Origin: Paenibacillus etheri
GTDB taxonomy: Bacteria; Bacillota; Bacilli; Paenibacillales; Paenibacillaceae
Length of the DNA stretch: 64,000 nt
Assembly (NCBI RefSeq): GCF_001012825.1
Contig: NZ_LCZJ02000015.1
Location: 52,661 to 116,660, forward strand
Reading direction: 5' to 3'
The notes under the pieces are model-generated. The model saw only the letters and a program-made list of their open reading frames with translations, had not been told where the DNA came from and searched no databases. Made by a program: the position numbers and the translations under genes. Positions 32,748-42,140 of the stretch are shown in pieces (the first letter of the stretch is position 1; the number at the start of each line of letters is the position of its first letter).

Positions 32748-34088
32748 TTGAAAATATTTATAAGTTCAACTAGTCACGATTTAAGCGATTTTCGTGCTTT
32801 AATTGTTGATCGACTTGAAAAACGTGGTCATGAAGTGATATATCACGAAAGCCCGACCTTTCCAGCTAATACTGGACTCCATTCACATGACCATTGTATT
32901 AAAGCAATAAATCATGCCGACATAGTACTTTGCATTATTGATAGAAGATATGGAGGTATATATGAAGGGAAATTTAATTTTGCTATAGATCCTTTCAAAA
33001 TTAAAGCAGGATCTGCGGAACTGGAGATAACAGTTCCCAGTGACAGATTAAGTATTACATGGTGTGAACTAATAGAGGCTTACAACCAAAATAAACAAGT
33101 TATGACATTTGCTAGACAAAGAACTTTAGACGAGAAACATACTCGTCGTAAAAATCAGGGTATAAAAGATTTTGAGCCAGCTTATGTTCAAGCAAATGAA
33201 GTTTTTGATCTACTCGATTGGATAACAAAAAAGAAAACAAATAACTGGATTGCATCTTTTGAAAATATAGTTGATTTTGAAAAGAAGTTAGAAGTTTGGA
33301 TTACAGAAGTTGAAAAATCTTTAATATTTGCAGTAAATGATAATGAAGTTACCAATAATGAATTAATTGAAAATCCTCCTATTAGTGAAGTTGAAATCGA
33401 AGACTATGAAGAAGCTGAAAACGTAGGGAATGGGGAAGAAGATTCAAATCCGACTGATAAGATGATGAAGAGAAATGAAAAAGGAAAATATTTAAAAATT
33501 AATGGCAAGCGTTATTATTTAAAACAAGATGATCTGGAAAATTATAAATCTACAAAACGCATAACATTAATTGTTGAAGGTAATTCTGATAAAGCAATAC
33601 TAAATGTTATTGTCAGACAGTTAAATTTACTCAGTGAAATTAATATTGTATCAATACAAGGCTCGTTTTCTCAAGTTAAAAATATTAATGAGTTTCTAGA
33701 GACTTATATTGAACCCACAAACTCAGTAGTAGTTGTTCTTGATAAAAGCGAGATTACAAGGGCAGTGAACTCTTACAATGAAGTTCATGAGAAAATAGAT
33801 GGGAAGGTTATTTTTATTGAAGCTGATCCACGTATAGAAGAATGGTTATTCGTAGGTCTTTCTGAATATTCGGAGGAAAATAATGAATTTAAGAGAAGCA
33901 GCACAGGCTGGAAGATAAGGTTAATTAATAGAGCTATCCAAGGAAATTATGATTTACTAGCAAATAACTATGATTTGGAACTTGCCATGAGTTCTTCACA
34001 ATCTCTTGAAATATTCGCTTCATTGTTAATGAGCCTAGATAGGGATAATATAATTAATCCTTTTATGCAGTTTAAAGAAGTATATTAA
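32748..34088 (+). CDS. DUF4062-TOPRIM fusion, candidate defence protein
   Basis: A 446-residue AT-rich gene inserted between the tail tube and tail chaperone genes. Residues 1 to about 125 match DUF4062 (MKIFISSTSHDLSDFRALIV, ADIVLCIIDRRYGG), a TIR-like/Rossmann-like sensor domain common in defence proteins. After a charged linker, residues about 270-446 look like an OLD-type TOPRIM domain: LIVEGNSDKAIL (Glu277) and VVVVLDKSE (Asp332). TTG 32748 follows ATGAGGGA. A terminator on each side marks it as an independently expressed moron. A nuclease effector acting in superinfection defence is likely but unproven. Confidence 0.7.
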   Translation: MKIFISSTSHDLSDFRALIVDRLEKRGHEVIYHESPTFPANTGLHSHDHCIKAINHADIVLCIIDRRYGGIYEGKFNFAIDPFKIKAGSAELEITVPSDRLSITWCELIEAYNQNKQVMTFARQRTLDEKHTRRKNQGIKDFEPAYVQANEVFDLLDWITKKKTNNWIASFENIVDFEKKLEVWITEVEKSLIFAVNDNEVTNNELIENPPISEVEIEDYEEAENVGNGEEDSNPTDKMMKRNEKGKYLKINGKRYYLKQDDLENYKSTKRITLIVEGNSDKAILNVIVRQLNLLSEINIVSIQGSFSQVKNINEFLETYIEPTNSVVVVLDKSEITRAVNSYNEVHEKIDGKVIFIEADPRIEEWLFVGLSEYSEENNEFKRSSTGWKIRLINRAIQGNYDLLANNYDLELAMSSSQSLEIFASLLMSLDRDNIINPFMQFKEVY

Positions 34089-34102
34089 TACAAAGTTTTC
34101 AA

Positions 34103-34127
34103 GGCTACCTTTTAAAGGTGGCTTTTT
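34103..34127 (+). terminator. Rho-independent terminator after the DUF4062 gene
   Basis: GCTACCTTT pairs with AAAGGTGGC and is followed by TTTTT. With the terminator at 32620 it brackets the inserted gene. Confidence 0.7.
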
Positions 34128-34157
34128 GATTTTAAAAAGATATATGGAGGTTTTCCC

Positions 34158-34568
34158 GTGAGCGACAAATTAGAAAAATATCTATCCAAGGGCAAAGCAG
34201 GCAGTAACGACGATACCATTACTGTGCCGGCAGACGGAGAAAAATGGTCTGTTCGCCGTTTGACCACCATCGAAGTGCGTCGTTCTTACGAACTGGCCTA
34301 TGAGGAAAATGGTGATCCGAAAGATTCCTATAACGAGATCGACGTCATGATCGTTAAGGCAACCGAACATGAATTTGACTGGAACAATAAAGATTTACTA
34401 CTCGCCTTCAATTGCACCAGTAAATATGAACTACCACCGCGTATCCTAGACAACCCTGCCGATTACGCTGAGCTAAGTAAGGCAGTGAACAAATTTCAAG
34501 AGACGAAAGATGCGCTACTGAAAGAAGCAAAAAACTCATCAAGCAAGACGGAGAAGCAAGCTGGGTAG
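34158..34568 (+). CDS. xkdN: Tail assembly chaperone, short form (XkdN-like)
   Basis: The 136-residue zero-frame product of the tail assembly chaperone, resembling XkdN. It helps tape measure and tube proteins assemble. GTG 34158 follows GGAGG. The sequence ends in a Lys/Ser-rich segment right after a slippery heptamer, the usual point where a minus-one shift makes a longer partner. Confidence 0.85.
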   Translation: MSDKLEKYLSKGKAGSNDDTITVPADGEKWSVRRLTTIEVRRSYELAYEENGDPKDSYNEIDVMIVKATEHEFDWNNKDLLLAFNCTSKYELPPRILDNPADYAELSKAVNKFQETKDALLKEAKNSSSKTEKQAG

Positions 34569-34708
34569 CATCCTTTTGGATTAACCAGAAGCGGCTGCCG
34601 GCTGAAATCCTACCTTATGATGTGGATAAACAGCGGCAGTATTTTTTCTGTCTTGCGGCCGGTATGGTCGCCGAAGAAGAAGCCAAACGCCTGGCTAACA
34701 AGAAATAG
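34158..34708 (+). CDS. Frameshifted tail assembly chaperone, long form
   Basis: A minus-one shift at AAAAAAC (34529-34535) joins the XkdN frame to an otherwise startless open frame ending at TAG 34706. It adds about 58 residues including EASWVASFWINQKRLPAEIL and YFFCLAAGMVAEEEAKRLAN. This is the G/GT-type arrangement conserved in long-tailed phages. No start codon with a ribosome site serves the second frame alone, supporting the shift. The product was assembled by eye from the sequence. Confidence 0.75.
34529..34535 (+). promoter_or_regulatory. Slippery heptamer for minus-one frameshift
   Basis: A AAA AAC in the zero frame (GCA AAA AAC) is a classic X XXY YYZ heptamer. It sits about 33 bases before the zero-frame stop, with an open minus-one frame beyond. 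Confidence 0.75.
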
Positions 34709-34726
34709 GCAGGATGGGGGTGAACA

Positions 34727-37700
34727 ATTATAGCAGCTACAACAAAGGTGACGGTCCCGTTCGAAGCACGGGATCTTATTTCCGGTGCTGTCCAGAATAT
34801 GCGGAAAGCCATTCTTGGGGCGACTAATGATTTACTAGATTTTCGTCGAGCTTCTGGACAAATGGGGGACAACCTTGTATCTGATCTTCGGCGATCCCGA
34901 AGCGCAGCGGATGATTTAGGTAGCCGGATCAATGATGCTGCAGACGAAACTCGGAGACTTGGACGAGCGAACATTGATGATATTTTCAGGCGAGCTCGCT
35001 CCGGTGCTGAGGATTTGCGCAGATCAGCATCTCGTGCAGATTCGGAGATTCGCGGAATGAGTGATTCTCGGGTGCACTTAAGAGCACAAGATGAGGTTAG
35101 TCCAGTCCTTGATGGTATATCTTCCAAGATTACAACGATTGCGGCAACTGCAGGTGCTCTTGTGCTAGGTGGTGGAATCAAGGACGCATTATTCGGGAAT
35201 GTCATGGATTACTATTCTGAAGCTTCCCGAAGCGCGGCCTTATTGCCTGCAACTGCACGTGATCAAGGTCTTCAGACTGTGAAAGATCTAAATGCTCAGG
35301 GTATTATCTCTTCTCAGACAGAAGGGGCCAGACAATTAGCAGATATTTCCCCACTAGTCCGGGATAAATCGCAAACTAGCGAGTTTCTTAGAGCTTCAGC
35401 AAAGATGAAATATCTCCTGCCAGATGCAGGGTTTGAAGAGATCAACCGCGCACTGGCGCAGTCAGCTGATACGTTTGGCGAAACTTATGCTTCCGTAACT
35501 GACAGCATGATATATGCCTATGAAAAAGTCGGAGATCGACAGAAAGATCTGTTCGACACATTTTGGGAGTACAGCGGTTATTTCAAAAACACCGGTGCAA
35601 ACTCTGGTCAAATGGCCAACTTCTTGACACAGAGCGTGAAGGAGGGATCCTTCAATTTCGATAAGCCTGCCGATTTTATCAAAGAGACATTCGGCGTGAA
35701 GGCTCTCGATCCGGGGGACATGGAGAAGTATTTCACTCTGCGCGGAGCTGGTAAGAACGACGCAGCAAAGCAAGCTGCCTCATTTACTAGCGACATTAAC
35801 TCTGGTGAGGAGCAACGTGCAAAGGGAGCGCTAATGGCCCTAGTTGCTGATTTAGCCAGTCAGTCACAAAGTGAGTTGAAAGCTTCTCTAGTATCCCTTG
35901 GATCGGCTACAGCGGAAGACAACGGAAGTGCTGTACTTAAGACCTTTCAAGTACCTTTTCAACCTGCACCTTCTGGTATTGCAGGGACGACGGAAAGAAT
36001 GGTCCAAACTCAACAGGCCGCGAATCCGATGCAGGATATTATTCAGACTCGTGCGCAGATCGATCAGCAAATGCAGGAGTTGGGAGCAAATCTATCAACA
36101 GCAGTTCTTCCAGCACTTAAAGAATTCAATACTCTTATCACAGAAAATAAAGAGCAAATCCAAACATTTGGTTCGGGGATTGTAAAAGTGGTTACAACTG
36201 CGACTGACTTGTACGGAAAGTTCTTTGATGAAATCAATGTCGGTGTTGGATTGCTGATAGGAACCTTTGCTGTGAATAAGGTTTATAAGGGATACCAAAA
36301 AAGTAAAGATGTAGCCTCTGACATACGTGGGCTTTTTGGAAGAAGATCAACCAGTTCTGACTCATTACCAATAGAAGAAGTCGGTAGCTCTTCACGAAAA
36401 CGATTTACACTCAGACGTGGTACTACTGGATCAACCGGCGGTTTAGGTGGTGGCCTGAGTTCTTTATCATCTATGACTGTAAATGCCAGTGTTGTTTATC
36501 TTAATGAGGCTGGTGGTTTGGGTGGCTCAATTGGTGGGCAAGGTAGCCGCTCAGGAGGTAGGTCGAACCGCCGTGGGCGTACTGGTAGCTCAAGTTCTAG
36601 CACCCGAACAATGACAGGCGGCAGCGGTACAAGTGGCTCGATCAGAGCGCGTCGGGGCACTCGAACTACTAATATTCCTGATATTGATGCAATTCCAGAC
36701 GTTGCTGCAAGAAGAGGACGAGTTACCTATCGTAATACCGCACGGCTTCGTGGGACATCAGCAATCCCGGATATCATATCAGATGTTTCAGATGTACCAG
36801 CTAGGCGGGGAGTTTTAAAAGGCTTGGCCAAAGGTGGAACAAAGGCTGTAAAGGCAATGGGGGTTGTAGGTACCGTTGCGGGTATTGGCATGTCCGGGTA
36901 TAGCTTGTATCAGGCGTCCAAGGACGAGGGATTAAAGGCTGGAGCTTCCAATACCGGAGGATCAATAGTCGGAGGCTTGGCAGGAGGCACAATCGGTGGA
37001 ATAGTCGGATCATTAGCTGGTCCATTCGGTACCGCTGCAGGAGCAGCAGCTGGTGGCTGGGTTGGAGAAAAGCTTGGTTCCATGGCTGATAATGCTGGAT
37101 GGACGAAAAAGGCTGTAGATGGCATCTATTCGATTGGTGACTGGATTACAGGTAAAGGAAAGAAGAAGGAAGAGCCTGCAGTTACCGCTAAAGTAGTACC
37201 TGAAGCCAAGATCACCTTTGGTAACTTGACACCGGAACGAGAAAAACAATTACAGGAGACCTTCAACGTTTTCCGGGCCAATGTGGCCAAGGATGGATTA
37301 AAGACCGCATTGACCAGAGCTGTTAACGAGAGCGGTGTTAAGGAAACGGTCGATAAGATTAAAAACACATTTGTTGGCGCGTGGAAAAGCACAGAATCGG
37401 GTAATGCTCAGCAAAATGTGCAAGCTGTTGGAGTAGCTGCACAGAAAACAGCTGGACAGACTCAGCAGTTAGGTGTAACCACGAAAACCAGCACTGCTGG
37501 AATTGTTCAGGGTGCTGGTGCAGCGGGAGCGAGTATGCTCGGAATCGGGACTGCAGTAAAGACGGCGACCGATGAGACGAAGCAGCAGTTGCTATCGATA
37601 CAAACAGTTACGAGTCAGAGTGAAAGCTGGGGCAGTACCATTATTACGAGGATTTCCAAGGGGATGCAGAGTAAATTTCCTGAACTTAAGTCGACAGCAA

Positions 37701-38914
37701 TCGGTGCTATGGGTATTCTGAACACCCTGACTGGAGCAGGTGCGGCGAAATCTTTTGTTACCTCGAGTCTTCCCAATTCCAGTGGTGGTGCCGCTTATGC
37801 AAACGGCGATATTATTACTCGACCTCATATCGGGTTGGTCGGTGAAGCTGGACCAGAGGCCATTATTCCTCTCTCTGCAGGACGTCGGCAGCGCGGTGTG
37901 GAACTGTGGGAACGTGCCGGGGCAATGTTAGGCGTTCGGGCTTATGCTAACGGTGGTATTGTTGGAGGGCAACCCCTACGAAACCGTGCTTATCAAGCTA
38001 AAGCCTACATTGATGATAACAACGACAGAATAGGTTACGGAGCCGGCTATGCCGAAGGGATCCATGGCTCACTTGAAATGGTAAAGAAGCAAGGCATGAA
38101 GCGTTATACCAAGGCCATGAATAAAGCCAGTAGTCTCACAGATGCTTACAAAATACGCTCAACGGGTCATCAACTGCGCAGACAAGCTGCCAAGATGAAG
38201 AACTTTACCAAGGGTACAAAGCTGCTCGGTAAAGTGGTTCGACCGGTTGGTTATGCTATGGACGGATGGGACATCCTCTTTGCTGGAAAAGGAAACCGCG
38301 GGCGACAGACTGCTAAAGTAGTTGGTGGAATTGGAGGCGGGATCTTAGGTGGTGCTGCAACGGGTGCAATGCTAGGAACCTTCCTCATGCCTGGTGTCGG
38401 TACAGCCGTTGGTGGTGCAATCGGGGGGCTGTTAGGAACAATCGGCGGTGAGAAGTTGGCCACGAAAATGTATGATGGCATTTCTGGATTCTTTGGCCGA
38501 CGAAAAAAACGTAAGAAGAAATACGCTGATGGTGGGCTTATCAGTGCTCCACACATGGGCCTGGTCGGTGAAGCCGGTCCGGAGATGATCATTCCACTTT
38601 CGCGGCAGCGGAGTAAACGAGGAAGAGCATTGTGGGAACAGGCGGGGAGCTTACTTGGAATTCGTCCTTACGCAGATGGTGGTGCGGTAGGTATGAGATC
38701 GTCCAGTATCCCGGTAGCGAAGACATTGGCGCAGGCACCTGCAGCGATCCGCGATATCGTAATTGAGAACATCAACATCGATTTTGGTGAACTGGCCAAG
38801 GGAATTACCAACTTTGCTGAATTCGCTAAGATGCTGACCAGCCCACAGGGAAGAGCGTTGTTCCGTAAAATTTTCGGCGAAGAGTTGTACAATGCTCTGG
38901 AAAGTGGGGGATAA
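34727..38914 (+). CDS. Tail tape measure protein
   Basis: A protein of about 1395 residues that sets tail length. It has a helical N-terminus (TVPFEARDLISGAVQNMRKA), coiled coils, hydrophobic glycine-rich segments (GGSIVGGLAGGTIGGIVGSL, GGGILGGAATGAMLGTF) and two copies of a GLVGEAGPE(A/M)IIPLS motif (about residues 1035 and 1280), suggesting internal duplication. The only in-frame start with a ribosome site (GGGGGTG) is ATT 34727, since TGA 34721 closes the frame upstream and GTG 34748 has none. The start is therefore uncertain. Confidence 0.9.
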   Translation: MIAATTKVTVPFEARDLISGAVQNMRKAILGATNDLLDFRRASGQMGDNLVSDLRRSRSAADDLGSRINDAADETRRLGRANIDDIFRRARSGAEDLRRSASRADSEIRGMSDSRVHLRAQDEVSPVLDGISSKITTIAATAGALVLGGGIKDALFGNVMDYYSEASRSAALLPATARDQGLQTVKDLNAQGIISSQTEGARQLADISPLVRDKSQTSEFLRASAKMKYLLPDAGFEEINRALAQSADTFGETYASVTDSMIYAYEKVGDRQKDLFDTFWEYSGYFKNTGANSGQMANFLTQSVKEGSFNFDKPADFIKETFGVKALDPGDMEKYFTLRGAGKNDAAKQAASFTSDINSGEEQRAKGALMALVADLASQSQSELKASLVSLGSATAEDNGSAVLKTFQVPFQPAPSGIAGTTERMVQTQQAANPMQDIIQTRAQIDQQMQELGANLSTAVLPALKEFNTLITENKEQIQTFGSGIVKVVTTATDLYGKFFDEINVGVGLLIGTFAVNKVYKGYQKSKDVASDIRGLFGRRSTSSDSLPIEEVGSSSRKRFTLRRGTTGSTGGLGGGLSSLSSMTVNASVVYLNEAGGLGGSIGGQGSRSGGRSNRRGRTGSSSSSTRTMTGGSGTSGSIRARRGTRTTNIPDIDAIPDVAARRGRVTYRNTARLRGTSAIPDIISDVSDVPARRGVLKGLAKGGTKAVKAMGVVGTVAGIGMSGYSLYQASKDEGLKAGASNTGGSIVGGLAGGTIGGIVGSLAGPFGTAAGAAAGGWVGEKLGSMADNAGWTKKAVDGIYSIGDWITGKGKKKEEPAVTAKVVPEAKITFGNLTPEREKQLQETFNVFRANVAKDGLKTALTRAVNESGVKETVDKIKNTFVGAWKSTESGNAQQNVQAVGVAAQKTAGQTQQLGVTTKTSTAGIVQGAGAAGASMLGIGTAVKTATDETKQQLLSIQTVTSQSESWGSTIITRISKGMQSKFPELKSTAIGAMGILNTLTGAGAAKSFVTSSLPNSSGGAAYANGDIITRPHIGLVGEAGPEAIIPLSAGRRQRGVELWERAGAMLGVRAYANGGIVGGQPLRNRAYQAKAYIDDNNDRIGYGAGYAEGIHGSLEMVKKQGMKRYTKAMNKASSLTDAYKIRSTGHQLRRQAAKMKNFTKGTKLLGKVVRPVGYAMDGWDILFAGKGNRGRQTAKVVGGIGGGILGGAATGAMLGTFLMPGVGTAVGGAIGGLLGTIGGEKLATKMYDGISGFFGRRKKRKKKYADGGLISAPHMGLVGEAGPEMIIPLSRQRSKRGRALWEQAGSLLGIRPYADGGAVGMRSSSIPVAKTLAQAPAAIRDIVIENINIDFGELAKGITNFAEFAKMLTSPQGRALFRKIFGEELYNALESGG

Positions 38915-38917
38915 ATC

Positions 38918-39547
38918 ATGCTGACTATGATACGTGATAAGAATCGCTTCACATTTCCAATTACGCCAGCAGAGATCCAAATCACTAGCAGCAATGAGAT
39001 AGATTCCTTTGTAGTAATCACAGGTGAAGAGAAGACAAGTAAGAGACTCACTTCGAAGCTGAAGCGGGTCTCTTTTTCTGTGATCTTCCCACGAGCCTGG
39101 GAGAAACTTTGGGAAACCGGCAAAGAGACGGTGGTTTACCAGTCTCCAGAACAGGCTTGGAAGTTGATGGAGGAATGGAAGCTCAAGCCGGTTGTTATTA
39201 ACTTCGAATCGCTGTTCTCGCAGACTATGTGGTTTGAGAGTATCGAGGCTACGTATAAAGATGGCCAAGCGAATCTGCATATCAGTTTTAATTTTGTAGA
39301 GTTCAACCCAGTTAAAATCGTGTCGTACTCCAACACCAAGCAGCTCTTAAAGCCTGGCGTAATTATAACCAAGTCATCCAAAAGTCGACCTAATACAACC
39401 GGTAAAACTGATAGTAAAAATAAAACTAAGAAGAGCGATAAGCAGAAGAAAGCTGAAGCAAAAACAGCTGCCGACAATAAAAAGGGAAACTTTGATTATC
39501 TGGCTCAAAAAGAACGGATTCTAGATAAGAACTCTAGTGTTAAATAA
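38918..39547 (+). CDS. XkdP-like baseplate hub spacer protein
   Basis: A 209-residue protein after the tape measure. It begins with FTFPITPAEIQITSSNEIDS and RVSFSVIFPRAWEKLW, matching XkdP-type N-termini, but lacks a clear LysM domain. It ends in a Lys/Thr-rich tail (NTTGKTDSKNKTKKSDKQKK). It likely joins tube and baseplate. Confidence 0.75.
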   Translation: MLTMIRDKNRFTFPITPAEIQITSSNEIDSFVVITGEEKTSKRLTSKLKRVSFSVIFPRAWEKLWETGKETVVYQSPEQAWKLMEEWKLKPVVINFESLFSQTMWFESIEATYKDGQANLHISFNFVEFNPVKIVSYSNTKQLLKPGVIITKSSKSRPNTTGKTDSKNKTKKSDKQKKAEAKTAADNKKGNFDYLAQKERILDKNSSVK

Positions 39548-39561
39548 AAGGCGGGATTAAG

Positions 39562-40542
39562 ATGGATAACTTTGCGATCCTTTACGGAAAGGAGAGTAAT
39601 CGACAGCTGTTGACGGATGCGGCAGTTGAATTGTCCTGGTCTTCAGCACGAGATGAAATCGCACGTAGCGCAACTGTTCGACTTCGTAACGCTGCTGATC
39701 TGAAGGTAGCCGGCATGCTGATGTGCTTTTCAGCGCGGTTGAAAGGCATGGGAGTGCTTCATCACAAGAATCAGTTCTTCCATGGACCCATCATCAAGTA
39801 TGAACAAAATGAGTTCACAGATGAATGGGAGGTTGAAGCTCGGGAGATGAGCTGGTATTTAGCGAAGAACAAAGGCACACGACCATACCTGAAAGGCGAG
39901 GCCGGTGCAGAGCTTCAGCGTTATATCAAGACTACCGGAATCGATTTTCGATGTCCATCGTTAGGGTTTAACCTGGATGAACGGTATGGCACGATGTTCC
40001 ATTCAGAAGTCATCTTGGATGTGCTGCAAAAGGCATATGAGCGTAGCGGCTACCGTTATCATGTAGATGTAGTTCGGACGGATTCGAGTTTCTACCTGCA
40101 GGTGGTTCGGGAGGGGACGAACACTCTTGTTCCGGTCTTTATTCCAGAACAGATGGAAGCGAGTACCGCCGGTTATAGCATTGAGGAGACTTATACGGTC
40201 GTCACCGCACAGAAGTATAAGGACGATAAGCTTGCTTCATCAGTAACTAAGATGGCAGTCGGTGCAGTTCAAGCCATGGGTCGAATGGAAGAGATCATCG
40301 AGGTTGAGGAAGATGAGGACCCGGCCACGATCGCAACGCAGCGCCTGAAGGCTTTGTCGAAGGCGAAGCAGATTAAGAAAATTACTGTAAAGCATGAAGA
40401 CCATACACTGACAGGGCTTCGGGCTGGATGGATGGTGTTGATCAAAACGGACCATACCTCCAAGTGGATTGTAGAGTCCGCTGAGAGCAGTTTTAAGAAT
40501 GGGTTATACACTGTGAAGCTTGAGCTGGAAAGAAGGGAATAA
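39562..40542 (+). CDS. xkdQ: XkdQ-like baseplate hub protein
   Basis: A 326-residue hub protein of the XkdQ type (ILYGKESNRQLLTDAAVELS, YEQNEFTDEWEVEAREMSWY, GLRAGWMVLIKTDHTSKWIV). It lies in the conserved order tape measure-xkdP-xkdQ. Homologues are often annotated as hydrolases, but no catalytic residues are identified here. Confidence 0.85.
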   Translation: MDNFAILYGKESNRQLLTDAAVELSWSSARDEIARSATVRLRNAADLKVAGMLMCFSARLKGMGVLHHKNQFFHGPIIKYEQNEFTDEWEVEAREMSWYLAKNKGTRPYLKGEAGAELQRYIKTTGIDFRCPSLGFNLDERYGTMFHSEVILDVLQKAYERSGYRYHVDVVRTDSSFYLQVVREGTNTLVPVFIPEQMEASTAGYSIEETYTVVTAQKYKDDKLASSVTKMAVGAVQAMGRMEEIIEVEEDEDPATIATQRLKALSKAKQIKKITVKHEDHTLTGLRAGWMVLIKTDHTSKWIVESAESSFKNGLYTVKLELERRE

Positions 40543-40544
40543 CG

Positions 40545-40886
40545 TTGCTAAATGACGCATTGAATTTGTTGAAGGAAAAGACGAAAGGTCATATTGACGC
40601 TCGAGATACCGAACGAGCGACATTATTGAGTTGGCCAGATAATCCGAAAATTCAGGTAGAAGGTGACACAGAACCTTATCCTGCAGATAAACTGGTCTTT
40701 GCAGAATATCTGCAAGAACGCCGTATCGATGCTGTCTTTGAGGTTGAGCAACTTGAGATTCCGAAGTTAACTGGCGTCCTAACAATTCCTAGTCCCTTGA
40801 AGGTTGGAGACAGACTCATTGTTTCTAGGTTGACTGGCCAGCGGTATTACGTTCATGGCAAGGAGGCTGGCGGCGGTGGCAGATAG
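40545..40886 (+). CDS. XkdR-like baseplate protein (DUF2577)
   Basis: A 113-residue protein starting at TTG 40545, with GGAAAGAAGGGA upstream. Conserved segments are VLTIPSPLKVGDRLIVSRLT and GQRYYVHGKE. It is a small baseplate component between XkdQ and XkdS homologues. Confidence 0.78.
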   Translation: MLNDALNLLKEKTKGHIDARDTERATLLSWPDNPKIQVEGDTEPYPADKLVFAEYLQERRIDAVFEVEQLEIPKLTGVLTIPSPLKVGDRLIVSRLTGQRYYVHGKEAGGGGR

Positions 40887-41313
40887 TTTGTTTCCTGAAT
40901 TGGACATATCGGATATCGGAGAAGTCGAACTGACAGAATCGGTTGTCTCGGCCAATAAATGGACCTATGTTATCGATTATCGTAATCGGCGTGCCGTACT
41001 TACTGAAGATGGCCACCCGAAGAAGACAGGTTCTTATGCTGAGTACTTAGTTCAGACAGCACTCAAAGTCCTTAATACAGAACGCTTTCGTTATGTCTTG
41101 TATGGGGAAGAAGTTGGCGTGGAGAGATCCGAGTGGTCCACTTGGGAAGATGTAGAGATCAAACGAGATATGGAGGAAGCTTTGACTGCTCATACCGAGA
41201 TTGTGCGTGCTGAGGTGCGATCGATGATGCGAGCAGGACAGGAGATGCATCTTAGAATATTGATAACTGGCTTAGCGGGTCAAGTGGAACTGGAGGAGGC
41301 AATTAGTGTATGA
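40876..41313 (+). CDS. XkdS-like baseplate protein (DUF2634)
   Basis: A 145-residue wedge protein (LFPELDISDIGEVELTESVV, AVLTEDGHPKKTGSYAEYLV). It is related to gp25-type baseplate proteins. GTG 40876 is preferred because AAGGAGG lies ten bases upstream; ATG 40855 has none. Confidence 0.82.
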   Translation: MADSLFPELDISDIGEVELTESVVSANKWTYVIDYRNRRAVLTEDGHPKKTGSYAEYLVQTALKVLNTERFRYVLYGEEVGVERSEWSTWEDVEIKRDMEEALTAHTEIVRAEVRSMMRAGQEMHLRILITGLAGQVELEEAISV

Positions 41314-42140
41314 CCATTAAACTGAGTGATTTACCGTCACTCCCCTACATGCCTATCTTAGAAGAAGAGCCAGAGGAAATCTATCAACGTTGGGTGAACC
41401 GTGCCATAGCCCTGGCGCTTGAACGAGGGTTACCACCGCCGCCAACAGGAGAAGGGGAGTACTTTTATGATTTGTGGTACCCTCTTGCGTTGGAGCTTGC
41501 CGAACAGCAAATGCTATGGACTTATGGATTCGTTCAGGGGTTTCCGATTTGGGCAGATTCCGAGTATCTCGATGGTCACGGATGGGCTGCAGGTCTTACC
41601 CGCAAGGAAGGGGAGAGTGACGATACATTTCGCCTACGGATGTTGGAGCGTGCTGCTACCGAAATCGGGAGCGGTCGTCGCAAAGATTATGAAACCTGGG
41701 CCACTGAGATGGCAGGTGTGGGTGGAGCCATTGCCCGTGAAAAAGAACGGCATGACAATTCCGTTGATCTTTACTTGACCAACCTGGACGGACAGCCAAT
41801 TACTGAGGAATTTGCTGAGACGGTAAAAGCATGGATGTGGGAGGAGCGTCGGATCGCTGGGCATGACTTATTGGTACATCCGGCTCCGGTCTTTAATGTA
41901 CGCTTAGAGACACGCTTGCTAACGACTAGCGGTACAGATCTGACTGTGCTGGCGGCAACTATTCAGCAGCGTGTATTGGATTACGCAAGCGGACGGTCCA
42001 AACTAATATACAATTATGTGGCTGCCTTGCTACTGTTGCCTGGTGTGGATGATTACGAGAGTTTAACCCTCAATGGGGATATGGAGGATATTGTTCTCCC
42101 CTTGTCGTCAGTTTTAAGAGTGGAAGTGATCTTGTTATGA
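41310..42140 (+). CDS. xkdT: Baseplate J-like protein (XkdT-like)
   Basis: A 276-residue wedge protein. It shows family features SEYLDGHGWAAGLTRKEGES, RMLERAATEIGSGRRKDYE and VGGAIAREKERHDN. The ATG overlaps the previous stop. It is likely part of the baseplate ring that triggers sheath contraction. Confidence 0.9.
   Translation: MTIKLSDLPSLPYMPILEEEPEEIYQRWVNRAIALALERGLPPPPTGEGEYFYDLWYPLALELAEQQMLWTYGFVQGFPIWADSEYLDGHGWAAGLTRKEGESDDTFRLRMLERAATEIGSGRRKDYETWATEMAGVGGAIAREKERHDNSVDLYLTNLDGQPITEEFAETVKAWMWEERRIAGHDLLVHPAPVFNVRLETRLLTTSGTDLTVLAATIQQRVLDYASGRSKLIYNYVAALLLLPGVDDYESLTLNGDMEDIVLPLSSVLRVEVILL

Noticed and set aside
34615-35205. Long minus-strand frame opposite the tape measure gene
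   Set aside because: Serine/arginine-rich low-complexity translation, no ribosome site, fully antisense to a well-supported gene.
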